Source: Promerops cafer | Lineage: Eukaryota; Chordata; Aves; Passeriformes; Nectariniidae | Direction: 5' to 3' | Length of the DNA stretch: 64,000 nt | Assembly (NCBI GenBank): GCA_013398275.1 | Contig: VZSE01004113.1 | Location: 313,254 to 377,253 of the forward strand | In this document: in pieces, positions 25,395 through 38,495 of the stretch | Position numbering within the stretch: position 1 is the stretch's first letter | How the letters are laid out: each line of letters starts with the position of its first letter | Translations under genes and position numbers: made by a program | Notes under the pieces: model-generated | Seen by the model: only the letters and a program-made list of their open reading frames with translations | The model's database searches: none | Told to the model about the DNA's origin: nothing

Positions 25395-25698
25395 TGTTGA
25401 GATGGTGATAACACGCAGAAGAACACTGTACAGCATCAGAAGGCCTCAATAATCTCTTTATTCTCACAGCTGGCTCTCTTCTATACATTCTCACAAAGTT
25501 TACACTTACTCGTTGGCCACCATAAATCAACACAGCACTCACTGGTACAAGACATCTCCACCACTCTTTTACAAGCCCCTCTATCTCTTCTTCTTTTTGG
25601 TTGCCATGAAAACAACCTTGGAAGGATTCCTTTCCACGACTCTTATCAGCTTCTTCTCTAAGGAACTTTTCCTAGCACACAAACCAGCCCCTTCCACA
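25395..25698 (-). mobile_element. Solo ERV LTR nested in CR1
   Basis: This 304-bp block interrupts the CR1 between its 'agctccctg' and 'ttctccttctggccc' boxes, which are adjacent in intact CR1. On the minus strand it begins TGTGGAAGGGG and ends CATCTCAACA, so it has TG...CA termini. It carries gaataaagag (plus-strand about 25452-25461), followed by about 55 bases to the 3' end, a typical R-U5 arrangement. The flanks share tccc (25391-25394 and 25701-25704), a possible partial target duplication. An open frame runs across the LTR/CR1 boundary (25581-26039, minus), but this is accidental read-through. Confidence 0.78.
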
Positions 25699-26182
25699 GT
25701 TCCCAGATTCTCCTTCTGGCCCTTCTTGTAGGTAAGGATCACAGTTGCTCCCCTCGGGTCAGCTGGGACCTCCCCATAGCCTCGACTGCTGGTAAATGAT
25801 GGACACTGAGCACTTCCAGCAGGTGTCTCAGCACCCTGGGGAGAACCCATCCAGCCCCACAGACCTGGGTGTGTCTGAGTGCTGTGGCAAGTCTCTGAGC
25901 ACTGCCCCCTGGATTGTGGTGCTCCATTCTGCTCCCTGTCCCTGTCTCCCCTCCTGGGGAGTAGTGCACCTGGACAACAACTGCTGTTACTATGAAAGGC
26001 TGAGGGGAAAAAGGTTTTAAGTATCTGCCTTTTCCTCATCCTTTGCCACTATATTTTCTTCTGTGTCCAGTAAAGATGGGAGATTCTCCTTAGTCCCTCT
26101 TTTGCTGCTATTTATTTACTTTTCCCTGCCTTCTGTGGCTACTGGGCCGATTGAGTTCCAGCTGGGTTTTGGCCAAACTATA
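25699..26182 (-). mobile_element. CR1 LINE, RT N-terminal part, minus strand
   Basis: The minus-strand translation shows the CR1 region leading into reverse transcriptase: a pattern like 'EVPADPRGATVILTYKKG' (family: EVPADW..A.VTPIFKKG), preceded by a tcagcaccctggggagaacccatcc block (the 'DGIHPRVL' box). Farther upstream lie the 'KAEVLNAFF' region (about 25999-26060) and the 'KYINNKRRAKENL' region (about 26075-26120). Frameshifts break the frame. Similarity stops near 26182, the 5' truncation typical of CR1 target-primed insertion. It belongs to the same insertion as 24969-25394. Confidence 0.9.
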
Positions 26183-29003
26183 TAGCACATATATAGGTGT
26201 GTGTATAATACCAGAGGCAGAATGAACCCACGTTCTCCCTGTTCCTTTCTTCCAAGTCTGGAACTCTTAGCAGCAACACATGAAGAAGCTCAACAGAAGG
26301 AAACAAAAGAGACAAAGCCAGACAGAATAGCTGTGGGCAGCCATGCCACGTGTTGGTGTCACCTGGAGGGTCACACTAAATCCACAGACTGCAAAAGACA
26401 TTGGAGACTAAGGAAAAAGGTTTGAATTGCACCTGGCAAGCTGTTTGAGTCAGGCCTATCTGAGCAGATACTGCTTTAGAAATATTCACCAAATATACCT
26501 CAAACCCCATCTAATTAAGAAAATTGAGTAAGATGTTTGTAAGAATTTAATTTTAGGAAAAATTCCAACTCACACCGGATTAACAAATCAAAATCTGACC
26601 TTTTATAACTGACACAGTCAGCAGCTTGTTCAGTGTCTTGCCTGACCCACAGGACTTCTGACAGCACACAACCTTGCCTCTTCTGTTGTGCTTTCCAGCT
26701 GAAATATCATACAAAAGTCCCTCAGCTGAACTTAAACCAAAGCTGGTCAGGTGGCCTACCAAGCTCCCCCTGCTTATTGAAGGAAAATGCCATCAAATGC
26801 TGTTTTTTTCCAGCAGGGTTGGAAAGCTGTTTGTTGTCAAGCACTACAATGATCAGTCATGATGCTGGAAACTGAAATAGCTGTAACCTGTGCATAGTGG
26901 CAGGAAATAAAACACAGCTGTCATTTTCAGGGCTTTGGTTCTCCACCCCACCTTTAGTTCAGGAGTTCACATTTTTTTAAGTGAAGCATCTTAGACTGCC
27001 CTGAATTTCATCTCATATCTGGATGGGCTTCACTATTCAAAGGGCACATTATCAGTTCCTGATGTCCAGGAAGAGAACTGTGCCTGGAGAATTTTTAATC
27101 TCTATCTCAGGACAAAAAAACACAGTCAGAAATATCCTGAGAGAAAAAATATTACATAGCAATCCCCATGTGTGTACTAAAGGCCCTGACTTCTTGGTGT
27201 CTCCAGCTATGTATTATAGAATCTAAATTTATCATTAAAAGCCATAACCTTTAGCTAAAGAAAATCTAAGGATCAAAAGAGCAAAGCAAAGGGATGATAA
27301 ATTCAATACAATCTCCTGTGTAATATCAGACAGGAATTTTGCACTGCACCACCTGCCTCCAATGAGCTGCCCAAAAATGAGGCAGATATTACACCCACAA
27401 GATTAACTCTTAAAATCATGCTCAGTTTCAGTTTGTCCACCTCCAGCACCCAGAACAGTTTTGTGCTGTTTAGGAAAGGCAATACCTCTTGAATAGAGCC
27501 ATGACATTTCCAGGTGTGACCTCATACCCCTGCTGACATCCGTGCACAGCACAAGTACAAACGTGCTGGGGTCTGCCTGTGTCCACAGGCCATGAAAAGC
27601 TCCCCTCATTCCATGACAGCACCAGTCAGTTTGAAAGCTTTAACTGCTCAAGAATCAGTATCCAGCTACCATGTTTATTCCTCCTCTCTTTGGTGACTGC
27701 TCCATTATTCAAGAGTCAAAGGCTCCAGTTTAACCCAAGAGAGAACAGAATAAAATCTGTCTACAGAAAACATAACTGGTGAAGCTAATTCACTCTCCTA
27801 TTTCAGAATACTGAAACATTTATTTTTAAAGTGGCAATGATTTAAATCCTCTAATTATTGTGATGTACAAATGCCAGGCAACTCACCTTAGATTCCTGTG
27901 TTCTGCAGATCACACCAACACTGGCCAGAGTATCAAAAAATGTAGGCAAACACCAAGATAAGGAGGAGTCAGGGAGGAAGAGAAGCCATAGCAGCCAGTC
28001 TGTCACTTGTCAAAGCAGCTGTCAACAAAATTTTTCAGGCATTGAGGCAAAATGTTTCAAGGTTGGATGTCGGAACGTGGCTAAACCAAGTTGCATTTGA
28101 AAGAGTTACATTTGAATGTTAGAGAAAACATATTGCAGAGAATTTGCAAGGAATATTTTTGTCGAGTTAATTGCCTTGCCACAGGTTGCAGTGATGACTG
28201 TATGCCTTGAGTACTGCTCACACTTGTGCTGGGGAAGCTGAGATGAGGCTTTACTCATTTATACACTGAGTCTTTGCAAGATTCTGCCATTCAGAATATT
28301 TGTTCTTGACACGTGTGGATAAAGATTTTTATCAAAGCCTGATTTTGTTCTCTAAGTAATAAAACACTGGCTGCCTTTTATCATGTACAATACAAATATG
28401 CAGTTCATACTGTGAAGCCTGAGAGAATGTCCAGAAGTTGTGCCTCATCTTACTGGACAGAGCAGAAATGCCTGAACAGTCCTCTGCTTGATGCTTCAGT
28501 GTGTGCCATAAGTGAATTTCCCTTCCTCCCACTTCACATCCACTGCTCATTTTCTTTCTAAGCTGATCACACTAATGGTTTCACCCTTGTCTATTTGTGT
28601 AGGTTTGAAATTGGACAAAAAATCTCATACCTACTTTCAGAACATTTTATTTCTCTTATCTTGATAACATGCATTAGGAGTGTGATAAAGTGGTCTCCAT
28701 CAGCACTTTCCTCTGTATTTAGATGAGATCATTTTGAGCAGCAAGGCAGAGGCAGAACTTCCAGATGAGATCATTAAAAATGATGCTGTTGAATGGCAGG
28801 GAAATCCAATCTGAACAGGTCTCATTATCACACAGGCTATAGACCATCATGAGCAAATCTAAACTATATACACTGTCAGCTTTCCTATTAATGGTCTAAA
28901 TACTGACTGTCCTTTGCTCATCCTTTCCTACCAAAGTGCTCTGGTTTTTAACAAATCTCACCTTATTCCAGAATTTGGCCCATCTCTGACCTCAATCCTT
29001 TAT
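26183..29003. other. Non-coding stretch, no recognised gene
   Basis: Open frames are at most about 80 codons and unrecognised. A minus-strand donor-like site (ctcacct, about 27882-27888) has no convincing partner exon. No mobile element was identified. Confidence 0.5.
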
Positions 29004-29346
29004 TAGGAGGAAGGCCACCAAGATGATTAGAGGGCTGGAACACCCTGCTTTCCTGCTATGAGGAAAGGTTGAGAAAATTGGGATTGTTCAGTCTGGGAGG
29101 CTTCATGGTGACGTTAATGTGGCCTTCGGTACCTGAAGGGAGCCCACAAGAAAGATGGAGCATACAGAGACAGGACAAGGGAGAATGGCTTCAAGCTGAA
29201 ATAGAGAAGGTTTAGACTGGATATCTGGAAGAAATTCTTGACTGTGAGGGTGGTGAGTTCCTGGCACAGGTTTCCCACAGTGGCAGCGGGTGGAACAAGA
29301 TCTTCAGGGTCCCTTCCAACCCAACCCATTCTAGGATTACTTCTAG
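29004..29346 (+). mobile_element. CR1 LINE 3' fragment
   Basis: Plus-strand CR1 tail: aggaaggccaccaagatgat (about 29009-29028) and gagggctggaacacc (the 'GLEH' box), then a shortened mid-section, then actgtgagggtggtgag (about 29240-29256) and the terminal gggtcccttccaacccaaccc (about 29308-29328) with cattctaggatt at the end. Compared with the family, part of the region between the 'GLEH' box and the cttgactgtgagg block is condensed. The element is 5'-truncated and degenerate, and neither ORF remains. Confidence 0.92.
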
Positions 29347-32300
29347 TGAGTTTAGCAACCTGAAATGTGTTAGATGGAAGGCCTAAAGCATCAGCCTAAC
29401 ACACCATTATTGAGGTGCATGATAAATAAACAATCATTTACAGTCAGGTTTAGCCTCAGCTATATTCTGAAATGTTAACCTCTGGGATAGGTTCACTCTA
29501 AATCTTCTGCTCAACAGCTTCTCAGGAACTCATGAAAACAAAGAAAGCACAGTAGAAGCAAAGCACAATGCAGATAAACTGCATTCTAAAACGTAAGTCC
29601 TGATTGTGCATGTATTAAATATAAACTGAAATACAAAGCTCCATGACAATTGATGTTGTAGGGCAAGGCACAGACTTGTGTGCAAAGCAGCTCTGCACCC
29701 AGCAGACATCCTGTGCCAGCACCACAGCTGAAGGATGAGGTTATCTTGCATGATGGGGGAAACACAGAACGTGAAAAAGTTTAATAATGTCATGTACAGC
29801 AGGGACCAGGACAGAGATTACACATTCAGCCTTACCTTTGTCACTTCCACAGTGCTTTTGACAAGCCTTGAAATAGCAGTCTTTGGTGAAAAGTGTAAGT
29901 CTTCACCTCTGCAGAAAGAAAAGCATTGGTGTTTTGTTACTGATGTGCTTTCCCGCAAAAGGTGAAAGAATGCCATGGCAGATCTAAATAAATTCTGCTC
30001 GTAACAATGGTTGCACAATTGTAATTTTATAATTTAAAGAACAGTTACAAAATTACATCTCAACTAGTCCATTTTTCTTTATAAAGAAAGAACTGCAAAC
30101 CCTGTGCCTGCCCTTACAAAACTGTAACTGATAACAGATAGTGTATACAGAAAAGAATTTGTTGAAAACACTTTTAAAAACATCTAAAAATATAAATGCT
30201 GTTAACATATGACCCTTTGTCTTACTTCGTAGTGATATGATTGTGTCGGAGCAAATAAATTCCTTTCCAATTTATTTATTTACTAGTACCTCAGCAGATT
30301 TTAATTTTGTTGACACCTGCCCCTAAAAATGATAAAAGCACACCCATTCTGCCTCTCCCACTGCCTTATTCTAATGCATATGAGGGCAATTACTACTTGA
30401 CAAGTCTCTGATGAATAACTGTGCTCTTTGCTAAGCTTGTCACATTGATCACTGGCCAGCAATACAATTAATAAAGTATTGCTGTCCACATAGCACATTA
30501 ATAACTAGCCTGAACTAGAGGTGGCAAGTCTGGTAGATCCAGAGCATTTTAATCTTTCATACCCTGCCAGCTTGGAAGATTAAAGGAAATCTCCAAGACA
30601 GTCTCCACATGCCTGCACTGGGTTCCATGACATCCCAGCCAGGGTTACAAACTCGAGACCTGATATCTCATTAATGCAACTCAGTTGGACATTTCAAGCT
30701 TCATTTCCAAATGCTGCACTGCCTTGTGGTCAAAACATTATTTATTTCTTTTTCCTTCCTATTTATATTTCTGAAAGGTAGAATTGATTAAAGTTGTCGG
30801 TTCAACCAGAATTCATTAGAAAATAATGGCCATAAATTTAGTGCACTCTCAAACATTGCTTAATAATTCCATAACATTTAGAATGGAAAAAATCAATCTA
30901 GCAAATGTCCCACCTCTTCAATACAGAAAAAGGATGAATTAAAGCTCACTCATGAGCAGCAAGTCTGGAGTTTTCCCACAACATTTTAGAGTAATTTTAA
31001 TTTCTGGTTTTTAGAGTTTTGCTGACAAACAGGCTTCAAGAAGATTATTTCTAGGATATATTATGATCTGTTAGTCAAGTCCACAGAGCACAGAAAGTTC
31101 ATTGAGCAGAAAAACATTTTCAACAACCCCAGCAAGCTACTCTGTCATCTTTGGAAATATCTGTGCCTCCGTTTCGCATTATGTGAAAATTCCAATTGCA
31201 TCTCAAGCCTGGATCAATAATATCCACATCAGGATCTCTGCAATTGTCTGCCCTCAGCTTTGCCCAACTTCCAGTCACTTGAGGCTGATCATTCCTGGCA
31301 GCCACAAGGAAATACAGCACAGTAGAGATTCTCCACTAGGATCAAATAATCACCCTTTAATTGCACTAGCTTTATTAAGCAGAAGCAACACAGGGGAGAT
31401 AAAACATTCTGAGAAAAAAAGAATGTGATGTTCTCCCTTCTTTAAGAGATACAAAAGGCAGGAGAAATGCTTGAAAGGGCCTCACTAATCCTAATTACCA
31501 GTCATCAGCCAAGAACAGTGGAATGGGATGAAAAAGGAATCCATCTCTAGCAGAGCCCACCATGTGGAAGGGCACTGATCCATGTGCTCCCAGGTACCAA
31601 GAGAAAGGTGTCCCACCACCAAGGCCATTCCCCCTCAACGGGCACTTCAAATCTTTTGCATTTTATTTCCAGCTTTAGAGATTCTGTAATGCCCACACCT
31701 GGCACAGAACAGTTCTTTTCCACACAGGTCTAGAGAGAAACACACGGATCTTTATAGCTTATGTGAACTTGACCTGCATTGTCCTGCACCACAAATATTC
31801 TCTTATTGTTCTCCCATTTTTAAGTGGCCTGACTGACATAACCATTCCAACTTTTCCTCGAGTGTTTCCTAAGAGCACCAGGAGTGTTCAGCACACCACC
31901 TCGGGCAATGGCCAGATCACCACTGCAGTATCTCTTCCAGCAGATGAGCACAGTCCCACTGAAATACCTGTTTCTCTTTAGGTTGTCAAAATACAGAAAG
32001 CCTTAGGATGAAGCTTCCCAGGCACCCTGAAGTGCTGCAGTTCTGTCCCAAGGCTGTGGCTGGCAGCAGCCTGCTCAGCTGTGGAGGGAGATTTGCTCTT
32101 AGCTTATCTCACTGTGAGCTCAGCCCAGCCCAGGGACCAGGAATGGATTACACCTGTAGGCAGTTTGCTAAGGATGTTCTCAGCCTCCCAAAATCCTTCA
32201 GTTTTCCTTACTTTATTTCATGGGGCCAAGAATGGAAGCTGTGCCATCAGGCTGTCTTGCTATGGTAATTTCTGTCATGCTTTATTTTGCCTTTGGTTTC

Positions 32301-33730
32301 AAGGTTATGTTTAAGACCCGTAGGCAAACACAATTGGATATCTTACTTGTCTATGTACATTACATTATAATAAAAGTGACATAGCAGAAGCAATGTGGAC
32401 TTTGGGAGCTGCTTCTCGCTCTGTTTGAATAGAAAAGTTTATTAAGAGAATCTTGAATTCTAGTAATGAAATCAAAGGCTATTGAAGTGGCATGACACAC
32501 TGCCAGTGGACGGAATCACAGTTTGCACTTAATTACAAAGATGGCTTTAAAGATTACCCATGCAAATTAGTTGCCTCACTCCTATGTGTTTAAGGGTTGC
32601 AGAACCAAAAGACATCTGTGTTGTAAATTGTGAACAGAAAGATGGCAGCACCCAGTTGTAACACCAGTTGAAGTCATCTCCTAGGAGTGCATTTTCCCTG
32701 TGCACACCACTTTCCCAGCTTAACACACCAGTTCAGCTGCAGAGATCCATTCTACCACGAAATCTTGCACGCAGACTTTTGGAGAAAATAATATGCATGT
32801 AAAATGTCACTAGAAAGGATTATCATGGGATAATTTGTAACAGCCCGCTGAGGATGGAGAGATGAGACCTGTCAGAAGGAATAACACAAGTGACAATCCT
32901 CAAAGATGGCAGAAGCCTCTGGAAAAAGGTATAGCACTAAATTCCAGATATTAAATTAATTCCATTAAATTCCAGATATTTCTATCAAGTGGGTTTTTCT
33001 GGCACAGGCAATACCAAGGCAGCAGGAAGTGGTGAGATAGCTCAGTGCCCAGTGCTGGGGTTCAGAAGAAAGAGAGTGTTGGTGCAAGCCATTTCTCCAT
33101 TGGCCTGGAAGTCCTGCCATCAAATGACAAGTGGCAAAGTCCCATATCCATTTTTATACAGTCTGCTCTCCTTAGCTGGCCACTTTTTTTTCTAAGAGAA
33201 AAGAAAGGATTTGAGTTAAACCCTAAAAATAAGATAAATAAACTTTTCAAAGGAAGCAGTTGAAACAAGCTCTTTTCAAATGCATTTGCTCTTCTGGTTT
33301 CGTGAAAGGGCTGTTGAAGGGAGTTGTCACAGCAGGTGAGTCTCAAAATGCTCTCTAGCAGTCACCCTTGCAAAAGTCAGAGGAAGGATTTTTCCAAGGA
33401 AATCTTCAGAGTGAAAACAGGTAAAATGCAGTGATGAAAAGTGAGACTGAACTAAAATGTGGTGGTGTTCTGCCTTCTGTCAACATGTGTGTGCCCTCTG
33501 CAAGGCCCAGCATAAATGGGTCCTATCAGCTCACAAGGAGTTTGGTGCACTCTCCCACTCCAGAGTTTCTTTATTGTTTCTTTAGGGACTGATTTTCAGT
33601 CAGCAAAATGTGCTCACAGAAACCCAAACCAACCCACTTATGGAAGATATAGTCTTGAAAAGACTTTCTAGGCCCTTTCCAGAATGCTTGGGGCCACCTT
33701 TGGTTAAGTCAGGCAAGGAAGGAGTAGGAA
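29347..33730. other. Non-coding stretch, no recognised gene
   Basis: No open frame exceeds about 108 codons (31102-31428), and none is recognised. A short direct duplication of an aaattccagatat motif occurs near 32938-32980. The 18-base string at 31605-31622 recurs at 63786-63803. No transposon was recognised. Confidence 0.5.
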
Positions 33731-34083
33731 TATATGTTTTGAGTTTATTTAACTCTCCACCGTAATCAGCTGCCATTTGTTTCGAACAGAAATACTCGTG
33801 ACAACAGGATATTTTAATAACAGAACCTTTTTCAAACATCCTCTGTCTACAGGAAAGTAGCAGACCAAAGGACCAGCTGTGATTCTCACTGAGACAATTG
33901 TCCTGCTTGTTCTGTCGCTTGACACTGGTGCCTGAGGCACCTCCAAATCTGAGGTAGTTTAGAAAGCATTAAGCACTCTGGTCCAGCTATATGTTTTATT
34001 TAACTCTCCACTGTAATCAGCTACCATTTGTTTCAAACTGGAATATTTGTGATGTTTTAACAACAGAACCTTTGCCCAACATC
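33731..34083. repeat. Imperfect direct repeat, two ~100-bp arms
   Basis: The arm at 33731-33840 (110 bp) and the arm at 33988-34083 (96 bp) share tatatgtttt, tttaactctccac, gtaatcagct, ccatttgtttc and aacagaacctt in the same order, with small deletions in the second arm. The arms are in the same orientation and about 150 bp of non-matching sequence separates them. A local duplication, or two decayed copies of one short repeat, would explain it. No terminal inverted repeats or coding capacity were seen. Confidence 0.8.
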
Positions 34084-37000
34084 TGCTGCTGCCATGTGCA
34101 AAGCCCTGAGGGGCAGAAGGAACCCCCTCCTTGGCTGGGACTTGTGGGCACTCGGGGCCCTGTTCACAGTAGATATTCAAATACAGAATAAAGCCCAGCA
34201 TCTTTACTGCCGTGGGATCTGCTCCCCAGCAGCCAGACTAGTCACAGTTTTGGTAGGGCAGTGAGGCAGGACCTGAGGGATGACTGGCAGGACCAGAGAT
34301 TACCCACGGACACGGAAGTGTCTGCGTGCAGCCCAGAGGAGAGCGTGTGGAGGCAAGGCATATTTTGGAAATAATACCATCTTGATCATCAGCTGAAGTA
34401 AATTAAAAAGTGCTAGCCTTCAGGGATTCATTCAAATGATTTTTGGTGAGCAAATGCCCTCATAGGCAACAGGAAGTCTTCCCTCTGGGAGAATTCCACT
34501 TTGGAGAGATCACTGGAAAGAGGTCTCCAGGAGTCTGTTTTAACTCCGACTGTGAGACGCCCTGGTGATGTCCTGGGCAGCCAGACATGTCAGTTCAGCA
34601 CCCAGAACATGAAAAGATGAGAAAAAAAACCCAGGGTCAGTGAGGTATTCAGTCAGGTAGATGCTGCTCAAGATCTTTGCTTCAGTGTCTTGGGAAGAGG
34701 GAGGCTATGGGCAGCAGAAGGAACAGGTAGCATTTCTGAAAGGGAGGGAGAAGAGTGAGTGTGGCCAGGGACTCCAGTGTGTGTCTCTCAGGCTGTAGTG
34801 TGCAGTATTCACTGAACCTCTGATAACAACTCGGGAATGAAGAAAACGAAACAAAGACAATGCAAAAGCCACAGTTTTCAATCAAAAAGGGGCATGTGGC
34901 AGTTCAGAAACCCCCAAAAAATCACAGCACACATGATAGGAACTGGAATTGTCTATTCTTTCTTTCAAATTTAGCTCAGCCCCAGCCAGAAGCAGTAAAA
35001 TAAGTGCTCTATATTTAGTGCCAGTGACTCACTATAAATGGTGATAGTTTTGGTTACATATGCTGCTCCCTGTCATCAAGAGCTGTCTTGAAAGTTGCCC
35101 CTGAAGAAAGATATCTCTGCAGGAGCTCTCCCTCAGTTAAAGAAAAATTATATAAGATCTGCTCCATGACCTCAAGAATTTCTGTCAGGCCTTGGTCTTT
35201 GTGTAAGGGTTCAGTGGTGCAGCAGCCCAGGGCTGTAGTGGGAGCTCTGGTGTGGATAAGGTGAGAGCAGCTCTGACTGTACCAGGAACTCCTGTTGCCT
35301 GCCAGTCACACCCTGAGAGCCCTGGAACATTCCCTACCTGAACTGCAACCTGAGTGCCATGAAAGCCTGTTGGGGTATGGCAAACTCCAGGAATTACCAA
35401 GCTGGATTGTGGCCAGGGTGGGGTTTCACTGTGAGCAAAGCCAACCATCCTGTGGCCCTGTGAACAGTGGTCCTGCATGAGGCACTGAGCACTCCTGGAC
35501 TGCAGCAGGCTGCAGCCAGCATCCCCCTCTCAGAAGATGCTCTCACAAACCCTCAAGTCTGCAGTAAGCAGAGGACCTTTGTTGAAAGCTGCCAATGGAG
35601 GCTGATAACCCTACTCCTCAAGGCTCATCCCTTGCCCAGGGAGAAATGTCAACACCTTTGAAATATTTCACTGAAGTCCAGGGGAATTTTCAATAGGTAC
35701 CTTTCTACACACGTGTACATATGCATATACACACAACTATCTTCAAGAGTGTAAGGGTAAAAATCAGACCAAAACCATTTGACTAATTGACAAAAATCCC
35801 CTAAAAATACAGGCTGTATGTATATTGTTTTGAACAACTCACCAGCTGCAAGCTGACTGCAGGCAGACCATTTCTTTGTTTGTGTGCTCAAAGTCAAAAT
35901 GCAAAAACTTACATAAATAAGAACCTGAAAAGAACGCTAAAAACTCCTTTGAGAGTCTGGACAGCTACCTGAGCACCCTGTTAGAGTGACAGGATATAGA
36001 AGTGTCCCTATAAGAGCACTAAGTCTGCCCAATCCTTAGAACTCAGCAGTCAAATACAACATTGAAAGGGCAGTATGTAGATCATGAGTGTGGATAATTA
36101 TATTGCTGAGTAGGATAAGTACAGGAGAAAATAAAACCACAGGAGTATAAGGTGCATATTCTAGGAAGACTGCAATAGAAAGCATCCACTTGGCTTTAAG
36201 AGATTTTGATATTTGTACAGGATGTTCAGGTAGCTCTGCTGCCTGGCACTGTGGGTTTGCAGCTGGGACAGCAGGTTCCTTCCTGCTGAACTTCAGCTTC
36301 ATGGCATCTGTTGGTGAAGGGCTGGACACTGCATCTGTGGAGATGCATGTGGAGAGGACAATCACTGTTTTGATTGCACAGCAAGACAACGTCCTTGAAA
36401 AGGAAAAACAAATATCCATTATTGAAGTGAAAATCTTGGATTTAATTCCCAGGTTTCTTGTAAATCAGCATCACTGTCTCATACTTCAACCTAAAAATCT
36501 TGCTCTTGCTCTTCACAAATTTTAGATATTTGCATCTTGGAAAGGTCCATTTGCCAAGACAATAATATTTAAGTAATTAAATATGAAGTTGCAGATCTCT
36601 TTTGGTTTATAAAACAATTATAAATATGAAACGATTGAAACAAAAACACAATGAGGAGTCAAGCAAGTCAGTCCCAACTACTAATGGCTGCACTATTAAT
36701 CATATAATTAACAACTATTTAGTCCTTGAAATAACTGGAATCACCTTCATCTGCCAGTGTGCCATGGTCCAGCAATCCCCAATATTGAACACCTAGCCCA
36801 GAGTCACAGATTGCTGCAGCTCAGCCCACATGTAAAGACTGCAGGGAAAGCACGTGGCACGGATGGAGCCTTTGCTCCTTACCCAAACAGAACAAGTCCA
36901 GTGCCCACAATCCACTATCAGCTTAGAGATTTTTTTTTAATCACTGTTTTTAACCCTGATTCCTCATAAATACATTCACAGGCACCATTTAAAAGTCACT

Positions 37001-38495
37001 TCTGTGTTCCAAAGAAATGCAGCACAACAGCAGGAAGATATTATGCAGCAACGCACCAGGGTAAGCTATATGCAAAGGAAACCTGCCAAAATGAGTTTTT
37101 CCTCCTTTTCTGCAAGGCAGCATTTCTTTTCCTTAAGCTGTCTCACTTGAGGGCTTACATGAGTATACAGTAACGAGGCAAAAATCCATTTGGTTTTCCT
37201 CCCTTTCAGGCTGTCATCAGCTTTCTTGCCACGCCAGCACACCTCCTTTTACGTGGCTTTGTGGGTACACACACTTGTGTGTGTCACACACTTCAGGCTG
37301 GCCTGGCTCAGCCTTCCAGCAGCATTTCCATGGCTCCCAGCCCTGGTGCTCTGAGTGAGGAGTGGTGGCCTGACTGCAGCACTGCAGAAAGCACTTTCCC
37401 TCTCCTTTCCCAGGGCTGTACCCATCAGAATCCACAAGTTTTGTGTCTCTTGCACATGAGGCTTTCCTCTCCAGTCTCTCATTCACATCAAAAGCATGCC
37501 CTTAATCCCAATATCTGAAGTCAGGTAAGGTAACAGTACAATTCAGATGCAAGTTGTCTGTATCTTCCCAGGGCCACACAATTTGTAGGAAGTGTTTATA
37601 GCTCCAGATGCCTATACTATTGAATTTAAAATAAAAGCAGCATTATTTGTAGTTTCAGTGGACAGCTGACTCGATGTGATTTATCCTCACAAAAAACCTC
37701 TGCTTTTCAAAAAGAAAATTCTCACTTTAGTCTTAAAGAAAAAAATACAAAAACAAAGAAGCAGTCAGATAAAAATCTGGTTTGAGGCCCTACAACATAA
37801 ATTAAGTTAGCACAGCAGGGCTTTCACTGTAATAATTTAACTTGTCAGTTCACATCATTGACTAACGTGAAGAATTCATGGGGCTTAACTGATCAATATA
37901 ATAAACAGTTTGGATGGCTCTGCAGGAACAGCCCAGTCTTAATTTGAGGTCAGTTCTTATTCCTTTTAAGTCTCATTAGCAGCAGCCAATGTAAATCCAG
38001 AGATGTGAGGACAAAAGCAGAAAGCTTTGCATCAACAGCAAGGCCAGCACAATTCCAGTTGAATTGTGTGCATCCCAACTGCAGCCTCTTCCAGGTCTCT
38101 GGCACGGAACAAAAAGCCTGTGTGATCACTGGCAATAAGGGGGGAGAGTTCTGGCTTCTAGGAACCAGATCTTTTCTCTAGTTCCAAGCTGCAAATCCAC
38201 CATGGGTGTACCAGGCCAGATTTGCAGCTAGCACAACAAGGCTTCAGTCTAATAAACTCTGCAGAGAAAGCCAATCCCCAGCAGCCAGGCTGATGAAACA
38301 GCACACTTGAGCCACTGCTGCCTTTCACCCTTCATTTTCTCAAGCAATTCCCTGAAGGCCCGTGCCAGCCTGTGACTTTGGACAGCCTAGCAACACCAGC
38401 TGTGGCTCGGAGCCACCCAGCCCTGCCTCCAGCCCTGCCACGAGGACAGATCTAACAGGTGTCCTTTTCTCCTCACACAGAGGCACCGTTTAATA
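34084..38495. other. Non-coding stretch with scattered splice-like sites
   Basis: Open frames reach about 127 codons (36036-36419, minus) without family resemblance. The interval 37210-37524 on the plus strand is bounded by a strong pyrimidine-rich acceptor (ttttcctccctttcag, ending 37209) and a gtaagg donor at 37525. A second acceptor (ctctcctttcccag) ends at 37413. All three frames of the shorter version contain stops, so if transcribed it would be a non-coding or terminal exon. No mobile element was recognised. Confidence 0.4.
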
